The notes under the pieces are model-generated. The model saw nothing but the letters and a program-made list of their open reading frames with translations. It was not told the origin of the DNA and ran no database searches. A DNA stretch of 64,000 nucleotides from Cryptomeria japonica (Eukaryota > Streptophyta > Pinopsida > Cupressales > Cupressaceae): assembly GCF_030272615.1 (NCBI RefSeq), contig NC_081410.1, positions 505,106,942 to 505,170,941 of the forward strand, written 5' to 3'. The position numbers and the translations under genes were made by a program. Each line of letters starts with the position of its first letter. Position 1 is the first letter of the stretch. Positions 23,931 to 34,386 of this stretch are shown in pieces.

Positions 23931-26884
23931 TATGATTAATGCCTTATTTATAACTAATCGATATTTCCTCCTTTTTCTTTTGATCCCTGCCGTCCCCTAA
24001 AAAAGGCCCCCCTTCCTACTGTTCTAGAAACACATTCCCCCACAACCTTCTGTCCCCATCCTAGAAACTTGGTGTAACATATTTTGATACCACTCAGTGA
24101 GATTCAAGCATCCAATAATAGAAGATACTAAATAATAGCAACAATATGTAGAAATTACCATTAAATGTGTTTGTGGGCCAAGATATCCCAATGTTCAATA
24201 TACTAATAGACTTTCTCTTGAGGTATTGTCACACCAAAAAGCATTCCTTATGGACGTAGTGTTACATACCTGGGCGTATAATATGATGATGTAGATTGGT
24301 GATGGAGTAGTTGACATGTTACATGCATATTTAAGCTTTAGCTATAATCAGTCATAGCAATGGCTTTTAAAATTACTCAGCCTTTGTTGGAATCATTGGT
24401 CTACCACCCATTGTTATCATTAGCAGAAAGTCTATTTATAGGAGGCTTATATCATCATGAGAGGTATCTCTAGTATGAGGAACATTGATTCAGATTGGAT
24501 CTTGAGTTGGATATATTGTTTGGAATGGCTTCTTCTACAAGGGTTATTGTGTGGTTTGATCTCAATTGTATTTATGTGTGTTTTTGTTATTATTTGACAT
24601 TGTCTTGTTATTGGATGTTTGAATCTCACCAAAATGTGGGCGGAGGTTTAGGATCTTGTAGAAGCCTCAAACCAGTGAATGGGGAGGACACTTCTTGAAA
24701 GGATTACTAGAGAACAAAATTAAAAAAATGATCCACTATTCCTTTTTAAATGATGTTGACTCTTCTTACATAGGCCTTGTTGATGACTTGAAGTTGGAGA
24801 AGATATTGAACATCTCTGTCCTTATAGATGGAAGTACAAAATGTGGACCTGAGCCTTGGAATTTTAGAAGAGAGATCTAGTTGATGGCATTAAGGATGAA
24901 TTTTTTTTTGAAGTGAGCAACCATGAACCCACTGTAGCAAAAATCTTTGTTTGGAATAAATTGGAAGGCCAAAAGATAAATTGGCAAGCCTTGGAATTTT
25001 AGGAGAGAGCTCTAGTCAATGGCATGAAGGATGATTTTTTTTTTTAAGTAATCAACCATCAACCCACTGTAGCAAAAATCTCTCTTTGGAATAAATTAGC
25101 AAGCCAAAAGATAAAGATTTTTTAAATTAATTGGAGAAATTTAGCAAATTAAAAAATTCAGCAAGATGTAAAAAATAGAGAATTAGCTAATGTTCTTTTG
25201 ATTTCATTCCAAACAAACGGAAAATCATTGGTTTTCCATCGAGTGTAGCTAATTTTTTTGGCTTTTTAAAAGCAGAGCAGAGCTCTAGGGATGGCAGCCC
25301 CTAGCAAGGTGAAGGAGTGATGACCCCTTTATGCCACATGGACCTTCACGGTGCATGCTATTTCACATTATTTTATTGCTTTAAAGTTTAAACCAAGCTC
25401 CAAACCCTTCAAAAAATATGGGTGTTGAGCCTATAAAGCAATAATTAGACAATGTATAAATAAAGTTTTGACACTATTTAAAAAAAAGTATTTTACAGGC
25501 AAATTGAAAAACCAGATGAAAAATTTGAACTTTATTTGTGATTAAGCCAGCCTTAGGAATCACATCCACAATTGGAGGGAAAAATTGGCAGCCTTGGTTT
25601 TCATACCAGTGAGCAAGGAAAAAATTGGTCAGAAAATTAAAAAAATTAAATTATATAAGCATATTTATGATGATTTATCTGTGATTATTTTGTGATTTAT
25701 TAATGATTTTTTTGCTGCACAAATGTGCCTGTGTTTAAATAAAATTGGTGATCTGAGCTGATGAATGGTCCGATATCTGATTAATTACAATTAATTGCAA
25801 TATTTTGGCAAATTCTGCTTACCACACACTAAACTATTCAGGGCTCAGCTTTTCGCTAGGCTGGGTAACATTTTTTGTAGACTTTGTCCTCCAATCTGTG
25901 AAAGATCCAAGGCACTCTAGTCGATAGAATAAAATATAAGTTAGTTTCTATATAATTTTGTCATCACAAGCAATACTAAGCAATTCCATGAGGATATGCA
26001 ACAAGTTGAAATTGGGGTTGTGTGTTTGTTGGATAAAATGTGGAAGCTTCAAAAACATGAGAAGAAGACTGTACAGGATAGGAGGATGAACACAATATGT
26101 GAGAAGCTGAAGATTGATTTGAAAAAAATATGATATGCAGATGGCTAATGAGACTGGGTTGCTTAACATTCTGGCTGAGCTGAAAATTAGATGAGGATCC
26201 AGTAAAGGGTCTTATGTTTAATCCCATTACCATCTCTAGTGTGGAGGTAAGAGATACTATGTTGTACGAAGTCTATGGAGAACTATTAATTTTTGTGTTG
26301 ACTGTCAGACTCCTTAGATGAAAGTTGTCACCAGCAATAACATATGGACTCTCAATTATCTAGCTAATCATTTGCAATTAAGTATGGGCGTTGGGGAGCA
26401 TGAGGGGCAGGTTGGCAGTTACATCTTGGTACTTGTGATCTTACAACTTTGTTGCATTTTGAAAGTATGTTTGCTACCAAAGATTACTTTTGCAGTCCTC
26501 TAAGTGCTATACACAGATCTTTTTATTCATCACTTTGCAAATATACATGTTCAATAGACAAGCATGAACAGGAAGGTCTCGGTAGTCTTCCTGGTGTAAA
26601 TTTGTCAGTGGCATAGAAGGAGCATGAGTAAGCAGGTTAGCAGACACATTTGGTCCATTGCTGCAATTGTGCAGACTCTGGTGGTTGACTTTTTAATGCA
26701 GGTGATCATAGTGTGATGTATGGATCTGTGTTGCAGGGATCACCTTCTTGGGTCTAAGCAGACTACTGCATTCAGCACCAATCAAGCCTTCTTCAACTCT
26801 GCTTTTCAAGTTTTCGTTTTAAATACATGCAGTTTCCTTTTAAGACAGGCGGATGTGACTTGTATAAGTGGGTTTGTAGACATG
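23931..26884 (+). other. Intron DNA without a recognised gene
   Basis: AT-rich sequence. It holds one local tandem duplication (24853-25122) and short open frames without family motifs. The left part may be further decayed gypsy sequence. Confidence 0.4.
24853..25122 (+). repeat. 135-bp tandem duplication, two diverged copies
   Basis: GCCTTGGAATTTTAG at 24853 recurs at 24988. Both copies share CCCACTGTAGCAAAAATCT and TGGAATAAATT with scattered substitutions and a T-run of variable length. Confidence 0.75.
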
Positions 26885-29065
26885 CTGTCTGTTGATGTGT
26901 TTTCTATGCACTATGCAACACAAAATAAAATACTAAGTATTCTATCCTCTCTTGAACAAAGACCTCTCGGATGCTAAACAATGTGATCAAACAAGACGAC
27001 TCCAAGATTCCGATAGTCAGGTCTGGACGTGTAGATAGCTCAACAATTGTGATGTGATTTGCTGGAATCACAAAGGAGACTTACGTTTTGCACGAAGTTG
27101 CTTGAATGCTGCTGAAATGTGGAAATTTACTTAACATGGAAAACAAATAGCTAAAGGAATTAAGGGTTAAGAAAGCTAATCTAATCGTAAGAATACAAGA
27201 GACTATGAACGACTTAGTGAAACTCTACTAGACTTTGCTTTGCCATGCAAAGAATAACTCCACAAAGCTAGTGCAATCTTCTAAGGTAACCTTATGATGT
27301 TCAGATCACCATCAACAACATAGACACCATCAATGTGACGCATATCAATGAGTGAGTAGCAATCGAAGTTGAGCTTATATAAAGAGTTCAGTTGACCACG
27401 AAAAGTATTTAGCAATCAGCAAAATACAAGTAGTATGAACATGCGAATTTCACCATTAATCATCCACAATAACTTCCATCCATCTAATCAACATTAAAAC
27501 AAATGAGAAGTAGAGACCATGCAAATGTTAAATCAACACATGAAATTCACCATATCTTCAATGAAAATGATATGTTTCTTGCAACAAAGTCTTGGCAACA
27601 ATCTCCTTTTCTCCTACTGTACTCTAGCTATCTGCTATCTAATGTCTATTGATCAACTATCAACTACTAACTATTCTCTATTACTCCACTATTAACCTTT
27701 ACATTGAGAGATTTAGGCCTTTTATAATGCTCTCAATACAATTGAATGGCTCAGATTGATGCTCTAATCAATGGACGAGGTTACAAAATGAACACTAATT
27801 ATTGTTTGTTACAACAAACTCCTTTTCGGCCAATGAGAAAATTACATTTGATTTGACATATGTTCCACATCGAATGCAAACCAATAGAAAATGAGGTTAG
27901 GTATCTTGAATTTTGTGCCTCCATAGGGTGAGTCAGGTACATTGCATCTGAACATTTTGACTTGGAATCTTTTGATTGGTGGAACAATGACTAGGCGCCA
28001 CCTCAGCTTGCTCATCTTGTAGATCATCACGAAGTGTGATTGAGCAATATCTCTTGATACTCAACATTATCCAACTTGCTCAACATTATGTGGAGGTAAT
28101 GGGACATATTCCCAAATTGTATCATCTCGATGCCTCTCTAGCTTTGACTAACTCTTTTGCAATTATCCTCATTCCTTGATCACATTCACCCTTTCACCTT
28201 TACACTTGGAAATTTGCCTCCATGTGATGCATTTCCATCTTCAAGTTAGGGAATTCATCTTGCTCTTTCCTTGATGATGTTTGCATCTGACTTTCTTACT
28301 ATCGACTTGAACTTTTTCATGTTGTTCATACCTGACCATCCTGCGTACGATGTAGGGAGTATCTCCATTGTTGTACTAGCAATAATTCTTGGATTTCTGG
28401 AGGAAATTCAAGATTGTGAAAATTTATTCTGTATGCAATCTTAGTTCTTGATCTCATTTTGCATTGTCGAAACTTGATTGCTTCACTTGTATTGTTCTTG
28501 TTGTAGTTGCATTTTCTTCATCCTAAAAAGTTCATGTTGTTGAGCCTTGATGTCAATCTTCCATGTTATTGATGAATCTCCCCTTGACACCTTTGAAGGG
28601 CTCTTGATCAAGTTCCTCATTTGATTTACCTCCTTGGATCACATAAACTCTTACTCAAACTGTAAAACCTTTTCTTGGTTGATGAGATGGGCAGGATTTC
28701 AAGGGTAAGATGCAACAGCGCTCCCTCAAACTTCATTTGCATTTTCAACATTTGTCAACGGTCTTGGGCGGGATTTCAACATGATGTGGAAACAAAACCC
28801 TTACTTGTTAACTTGTAAATTCCTTCTTTTCAAGGCTTTGGGCAGAATGGTCATGAAGGCAAGAAATTTCACTCGTGTTCTTGATGCTGCTCCCGATTTG
28901 ATCCTTCTTCCACATTGTTGGAGCATCCTTCACGCTGTGATGTCTTAATATCTTCCTGTTGTTATAGAACTCTTTACTTTATTAAGTTCTTCATCTTTCT
29001 TTTCATCTCCCTTTGTTGGTGTTGGAAATAAGCCACACCTGGACCGATGATGGACTGGTCCAAGA

Positions 29066-29138
29066 GGGGCTAGTAGCTCAGTGGTAGAGCACTCCAGCAG
29101 CATATGGAAGGTCCTAGGTTCGATTCCTAGCTGGTCCA
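29066..29138 (+). ncRNA. tRNA-like body in the 5' LTR of the TRIM
   Basis: Box A is TAGCTCAGTGG (29074-29084) and box B is GGTTCGATTCC (29117-29127), both matching the Pol III consensus. The D arm closes as GCTC...GAGC and the T arm as CTAGG-TTCGATT-CCTAG. The anticodon arm is weaker (TCCA/TGGA with an 8-base loop holding AGC), and the acceptor ends pair poorly. The layout resembles tRNA-Ala(AGC). It is tRNA-derived, probably not a working tRNA. Confidence 0.75.
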
Positions 29139-29148
29139 TGTCTCAACA

Positions 29149-29160
29149 TGGTATTAGAGC
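29149..29160 (+). promoter_or_regulatory. Primer-binding site of the TRIM
   Basis: TGGTATTAGAGC follows the LTR end CAACA with no gap; the usual plant site is TGGTATCAGAGC. Confidence 0.85.
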
Positions 29161-29263
29161 CAGGTCCAGGCTAGGAGCCCCAAGCACACGAGAGGTGTGG
29201 CTTAAGGGGGGTGTTGGTGTTGGAAATAAGCCACACCTGGACCGACGATGGACTGGTCCAAGA

Positions 29264-29336
29264 GGGGCCAGTAGCTCAGTGGTAGAGCACTCCAGCAGCG
29301 TATGGAAGGTCCAAGGTTCAATTCCTAGCTGGTCCA
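29264..29336 (+). ncRNA. tRNA-like body in the 3' LTR of the TRIM
   Basis: Box A TAGCTCAGTGG is intact at 29272-29282. Box B is GGTTCAATTCC (29315-29325), one change from the 5' copy, and the T stem has lost one pair. This copy is slightly more decayed. Confidence 0.7.
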
Positions 29337-30292
29337 TTTCTCAACACCCTTCATACATAACTTCTTGAATGAAGATTTTATACAGCATCTCCAATGACTT
29401 GTAAATCTGCTCCACAGCCATCCATATTCTTCCCTTACTGCATTCAATTCTCTTTGCAACCTGATTGCTCATGGTTTCTACTGTGATTTGATTGCTTCTC
29501 TTAGGTGGACTGCCCTGTGTACTTCAAATTCTCCATTCAAATCTGCCTTAAAGTCACCCTTCTCCTCTCTTCGTATATTCATTTCCAGACTTTTCTCCTT
29601 GTCAGATATTGATATTCAGGTCTCTCACATGCTTATGTATAGATCTTACTTATTTCTTACCCAGGCAGCCTTCTTCATTGCTGTAGCATATGCATTTGCT
29701 TCCTTCATGTTGTAGTATTCTTCTTCTTGTGATGTCCTGGATACATATTATCTTGACCTTGATCTTCTTGGTAGTTCTTAAGTTGTGGGACATGTCCCTG
29801 ATGTGACCCCTAGCTGGCTGATTGCAATCCTTGTGTTGATGCATCTTCATGTTACATAAACCTGAAAAACAAACATATTTTACATCAATCACTATGAAAT
29901 TTATAAACATCTGACAAATCAAAACCCCTTAAAACTCATTCAATCTGGAAATGGGATTATTCTGAGTCTGATTCTCTCCTATTTATCCTCTGCTTTTGAT
30001 CATATTTGCCCTGGATTTGCATTAAGTTTGATTTTAAGGAATGTAATCTGGTCTGTACAAGCTCACACAAGGTGTAATCTCAAGTTCGTACACTAGAATG
30101 AAGAAATCCGTTTGCAAAGCAAGGCAAAGAATCGCTGATGAAAGGCCTGATCCAAATCTGCTCGTGTTTAATGAGAAATTCGCCTTGTAAATGGATGAAA
30201 TTCAAAACCTTAGGCCTGTGGATAATGTTATCTCAGGTCTGCATTTTATACTTTATCTCCTCATCTTCTGGTGAAATTCGGTTAAGATTTAG

Positions 30293-31118
30293 CAGTGTTC
30301 CATAGAAACGCGTTGCCCCCCCTCAGGCCCGCGTTTCCAAGACGGGGAGACGGGGACTTGGCATCTCTTTCCGTCCCGCCACCGCCACCAGTGCTCTGCC
30401 GGAGACGCGGAAACGTCTCGACATCTCCAAGTCTCCTTGGGAGACGTCTCGGGGTCTCCAAGATTCCTTGGGAGACCAAGCGTCTCCAAGTCTCCTTGGG
30501 AGACCCCCAGGCGTCTCCAAGTCTCCTTGGGAGACTCCTAGGCGTCTCTTGAGGGGCGAGGAGTCTTGCAGGAATCTCCCATTCGACGTCTCCAAAACTC
30601 CTTGGGAGACTCCTAGGTGTCTCTTGAGGGGCAAGGAGACTTGTAGGAGTCTACCGTTCGAACACATTAGACTCAAAAAGCAATTGAATTTGTTTTATTT
30701 TGAGCGATTTGAGCATTTTGTCTTTTGTAATGCTATTGCTATTTGCTACTCATTGTAATGATGTATCATGTAATCATCATTATAGGCTTTGTGATATCAG
30801 ATATTCATATGATATTTTTGATATAATAGAAAACTCCAATTTGACAATTTCATTTGACAAATTTTATTTAGCAATTAGCATTCAAGAATTCTTTGTATTT
30901 AGATTTAATATTTCAAAATTTGCTATTTTGTAATTTTACTAATTTCCTATAGTTCATTTGAAATGTAATTCTTATATTGTTATACATCTTTTCACAACTA
31001 GTTTTTCAAGTACTATACGTATATGTATAACTGTATCAGCACCACCACCTCGCCACCCCCCTGCCGCCCCCAAACTTAGGCCCTTTGTCCCCCCGTCCCC
31101 AACAGTCGTGGAACACTG
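30293..31118. mobile_element. hAT-like DNA transposon 2, non-autonomous (826 bp)
   Basis: The ends are a perfect 10-bp inverted repeat, CAGTGTTCCA and TGGAACACTG, typical of hAT elements. GATTTAG flanks both sides (7 of the expected 8 bases, offset by one). The left third is GC-rich with a palindromic GTCTCC/GGAGAC array; the right end has a C-rich strip. The middle is AT-rich with no transposase. It sits inside LTR C. Confidence 0.7.
30404..30660. repeat. GTCTCC/GGAGAC palindrome array in hAT-like element 2
   Basis: GTCTCCTTGGGAGAC, itself a hairpin, and close variants recur about six times at roughly 30-70 bp spacing. Such subterminal arrays are the usual transposase-binding region of hAT elements; binding is inferred. 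Confidence 0.65.
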
Positions 31119-31239
31119 GATTTAGAGTGAAATGAAGATTTAATCCATGATATATAGTTTTCCTCAACCTAATATTACATCCCTAAGGAATCAAGCCGAC
31201 CTAGGGCTTGTTAGTCCCACCTTCCATCCATTTTTTCTT

Positions 31240-32500
31240 TTATTTTCCATGTAATAGGGCTGACTCAGACCACGTTTCCCCTTTTAGGTGGGTTTTGGAG
31301 TGTTAAAGGGACATATTATCAGCACATTTAAAAGGTCCTTATTTGCTTTTGCCCCTATTGTTAATTAAGTCAGCCATGTTTATTATAGGATTCGATTTAC
31401 TTTTCCATGCCTCCTCCACGCTTCATGCTTTAGGTCTCCCTTTAGGTCAGTCCTTATGAGTCTACATGCTTCACATTGAACTCACACGTTTCACTTTTAG
31501 GTCAAGACCTTATGTTATTTAGGTCTCCTCCACAAGCTTCATGCTTAGATCCTCACGTTGCTTGGGTCAAGACCTATCCATTCTCACGTTTCATGATTGA
31601 TTTGCACTCCATAATTTAGGTCCTCTATATTTGAGCCTACACGTTTAATTTAGACCTATATTTGAAGGCACATGTTTGGTTTAGAGTCTTTAGACCTATC
31701 TTTGACGGCACACGTTTCAAATTAGGGCCTTTCTCTTAGTTGCATTTTAGGTTTACACGTTTGACCTTAGGCCTGCCCTATTTGCTTGGGGTGGATTTTC
31801 TACCTCTAATTGTACAAAAGGGGGCACATTTTGCATGTTAATTTGCACAAATTACTCATGGGAGGGTGCAAAAATGATGTTGATTTGCATAACTCCTTGG
31901 TAGGGCGCATTTTCATGGGTCATTTGCACAAAAGGAGGGTGCAAATTGTATGATCGTATGAAAACTCAAGGGAGGGCGCATCTTTGGTGCTTGATTGAAC
32001 AAGATTTGTTGCTAGGGCACATTTTACATAGGGTTGTGTAAAAGTTATGGCGCAGATTGCATTGGTGTATGCATTCAGCGCTGAAACCAATACTTGGTTG
32101 AAATTTTCTAGCTTTCATTTGCTTCAAGCAAAGCACGTTTCATTTTAGGTCTGTCCCTATCTTGATCAAGATACATGCGCTTAAATTTAGGTCTCCTTTT
32201 CACACGTTTCATGGTTTAGGACTTGACCTATTTTCACACGCTTTGATGTTTGATGTCCTCTATGCCACACGTTATAACTTAGGTCTTCATGCTTCATGCC
32301 TGATCAAGGTCTGGTTTTACCCAAATTAAGTGGCTCTTAAGCCTGAGTTTTATGTCGAACCCTGATTTTCTGGGTTTAGGTCTTCTAGGACTGAATGCCT
32401 GCCTTTGATCTGATTCACATGTTTTTAGGACCTAATTTCTGATTTTGTAGGTCTGAATCATGCTTGTAGGTCCGGTTTTAGGATCCTATATTCCTGATTT
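31240..32500 (+). repeat. Degenerate CACACGTTTCA...TTTAGGTC repeats in LTR C
   Basis: Words such as CACACGTTTCA, TTTAGGTCT and GGTCAAGACCTAT recur many times at loose 35-60 bp spacing. Around 31800-32040 a second set (GGGAGGGTGCAAA) is interleaved. Confidence 0.55.
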
Positions 32501-32969
32501 AACATGCTTTAGGTCCTTTTAAGGCCTGATCCTCACACTTTGATCCACCCCTTCATCCCTTTACCTGGGTGCATATTGAGCTAGTGCTTGCACAGCATAT
32601 TCAGAGGTCTGCTCTGCATTATAGAGTGCACTTTACCTATTGTGCAACAATTCTGAGTGGGATTACAGCCTTCTCTTGCAATCAGGAGCGGAAATTAAGA
32701 TCTGGTCTGCAATTTCTGGGTGTGAATTCTACCTGATTGTGCATTGCTGAATACAAATTTAAAGATCTGTCTTGCACACAGCAAGGTTAGGGTGGGATTT
32801 AGACCATGACATACACTCATTTGCACATGAATCCATCCCTTTGGTTCAGTATTTAAACAATTTTCAACCCCAACTTAGCATCTTTTAACTGACTAGAGTA
32901 ACCTCCTCCCACTGAAAGGCTAAAGACCAAGACAACTAACCCAAATCCCCAAGCCTAAGGCAAAAAAGT

Positions 32970-33015
32970 GGGGGTCCCCATTTACAATGGGGCGATGTGT
33001 GAAAACGTCACAACA
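32970..33015 (+). other. Terminal hairpin cap of LTR C
   Basis: CCCCATT-TAC-AATGGGG hairpin and TGTGA...TCACA, then CAACA at the border. Confidence 0.7.
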
Positions 33016-33020
33016 CTGTC

Positions 33021-34272
33021 TACCAGTTTTAGATATCGTGTATCTTGCTTTTGAGGGATGTGAGTAATCAGACATTCAAAAGTGAATTAAATAAAAAACT
33101 TTGTAATTTCTTCTGCTTTCCTGTGAACCTATCATTATGGCAGCTCTACCTTTGGCGAATTTTCCTGGATTATTTGAATCCTCAGGGGTTAGGTTGTTCA
33201 TGCATTTTATGCTAGGTAGGAGGTTTGTTTTATTTGTTTGTTTACCATAAAAAAAAGAGATTGATGAAAAAAGATCAAACACTTAAATAAACCATAAATA
33301 TTAGAAATATCAGGAGCTTTGCTAATTCCCAAAATTTTACGATTCCACTCCCCACCCCTTCAATTTCTTATGATAGCTGAAAAGAGTTCAATGATTTTTT
33401 TTGATTTTTTTTAAACTTAAATCAAGCATGAACATCAACAATATCAATATTATCGACTTTTGCCAATTCCTAAATTTTACATATTCCCACTCAATTTCTT
33501 ATAAATTTTCACAAATTTTGTTTTTTTCAGACCTCCTTAGTTTGTCCAATTACAATTTTGATAACATTGACTCATGTCTACCAAAGTAAACCTTGGGTTT
33601 ATTTTGTCTCGAAGTATGTTATCTATTATTTGCTTATTATGCATGTAGTCACTGCATATGTATAAGTGTTGTTGAAACAATGCTCATCAATGCTTAGTCT
33701 AAACAAATTTGTAGAGCCTTGTGCTTGGACGATGTTCTTTTAGCCACTGTTGTTCTTGATTTATGATTTTTAATTCGATTCTGAGCTGGTTACTCTTAGT
33801 GCTTAAGCATAACATTTGGCATGTTAGGAACATACATTCTAAGCATTGCTTGTTAGGTCTGCACTTCCTATTATAATTCATATTCTTAATTCAGAACTGA
33901 TTGCTGCATTGGACATTGAAATATTTTTTGGTTTGCAAAAAATAAAGACATAAAAACGTCTTGAATATTCCATATGATGGAGTAGTTACTTACTATTTAA
34001 TATTTATATACTCTAGAGTTAAATATATTCTTCTTGGTATGACTATGTTGTTCAGGAGGTGTTCCAAGATCCTCAACAAAGTCTCCTCAAATGTTATGCA
34101 GCATTACTGCAACTAGTAGTTTGACTGTTGATTTATTTTTTTAAATTCAATTCATCAACATTGCGTTTCTTCAAGTGCTTTAACATTATTTTGTAGGTTA
34201 GTAGATTTTTTTTTCAAGTGCTTATTGGAACAAAGAATAGTTATCTGATTCCCTCCATAATTTTTTTTGCAG
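33021..34272 (+). other. 3' part of the HISN1 intron
   Basis: AT- and T-rich intron DNA without coding signal, ending in a long T tract and TTTGCAG before the exon. Confidence 0.5.
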
Positions 34273-34386
34273 CTTCCAAACTTAGAAGTGTGGTTCCAGC
34301 GACCAAAGGACATTGTTCGAAAGCTCCTCTCGGGGGACCTAGACCTTGGTATTGTTGGTTATGATACTGTCTGTGAATTTGGACAG
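34273..34386 (+). CDS. ATP phosphoribosyltransferase (HISN1), internal exon of 38 codons
   Basis: Encodes [20 protein letters not shown] followed by [12 protein letters not shown], the hallmark substrate-binding core of plant ATP phosphoribosyltransferase. The exon begins CTTCCAAAC after TTTGCAG and ends GGACAG before GTATTTAA; it is phase 0 at both ends and joins in frame to 7678-7737. The core DLGIVG is intact. A Tyr stands where I recall Leu in the angiosperm proteins, a mild change. The expected next segment (NEDLIIVHEAL or similar) was not found in the remaining 29.6 kb, so the next intron probably extends past the window. Confidence 0.92.

Larger units (their letters stand above)
29014..29346 (+). 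mobile_element. TRIM retrotransposon with tRNA-like sequence in its LTRs (333 bp)
   Basis: Two 135-bp direct repeats (29014-29148 and 29212-29346, six differences) begin TGTTGGTG and end CTCAACA. The flanks are a perfect 5-bp duplication, CCCTT (29009-29013, 29347-29351). The 63-bp interior opens with TGGTATTAGAGC, one base from the initiator-Met primer site, and closes with the purine tract TTAAGGGGGG next to the second LTR. So all parts of a complete LTR retrotransposon are present without coding capacity. Each LTR contains a tRNA-like body with Pol III A and B boxes. The closest known design is Cassandra, whose LTRs carry 5S rRNA; I do not know a named tRNA equivalent. Confidence 0.9.
26890..33015 (+). 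mobile_element. Solo LTR C (6.1 kb) with two nested insertions
   Basis: Starts TGTTGATGTG and ends GTCACAACA, with perfect 5-bp duplications CTGTC at 26885-26889 and 33016-33020. Its start resembles LTR D (AATAAAATAC at the same offset) and its last 46 bp are the family cap. A TATA-like word (minus TATAAAAGG, 27718-27727) sits where A and B have theirs. It contains a TRIM (29014-29346) and a hAT-like element (30293-31118), leaving about 5 kb of its own sequence. No coding region is recognised. The perfect duplications make the borders secure. Confidence 0.8.
7738..34272 (+). other. 26.5-kb HISN1 intron loaded with transposons
   Basis: The intron runs from GTGAGTATT after the first exon to a T-rich tract and TTTGCAG before the second. 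Both borders are canonical and the joined frame is continuous. At least seven separate insertions lie inside it: solo LTRs A, B and C, two hAT-like elements, a gag-only copia and a TRIM. It also holds older copia and gypsy remnants. Subtracting these leaves roughly 10 kb of older unassigned intron DNA. Confidence 0.8.

Noticed and set aside
29066-29338. Two functional tRNA genes
   Set aside because: The A and B boxes are good, but the acceptor ends do not pair well and the anticodon loop has eight bases. Both copies lie inside LTRs of one TRIM, so they are tRNA-derived parts of the element.
29081-29368. 95-codon open frame across the TRIM
   Set aside because: It simply reads through both tRNA-like LTRs and repeats itself; no protein motif.
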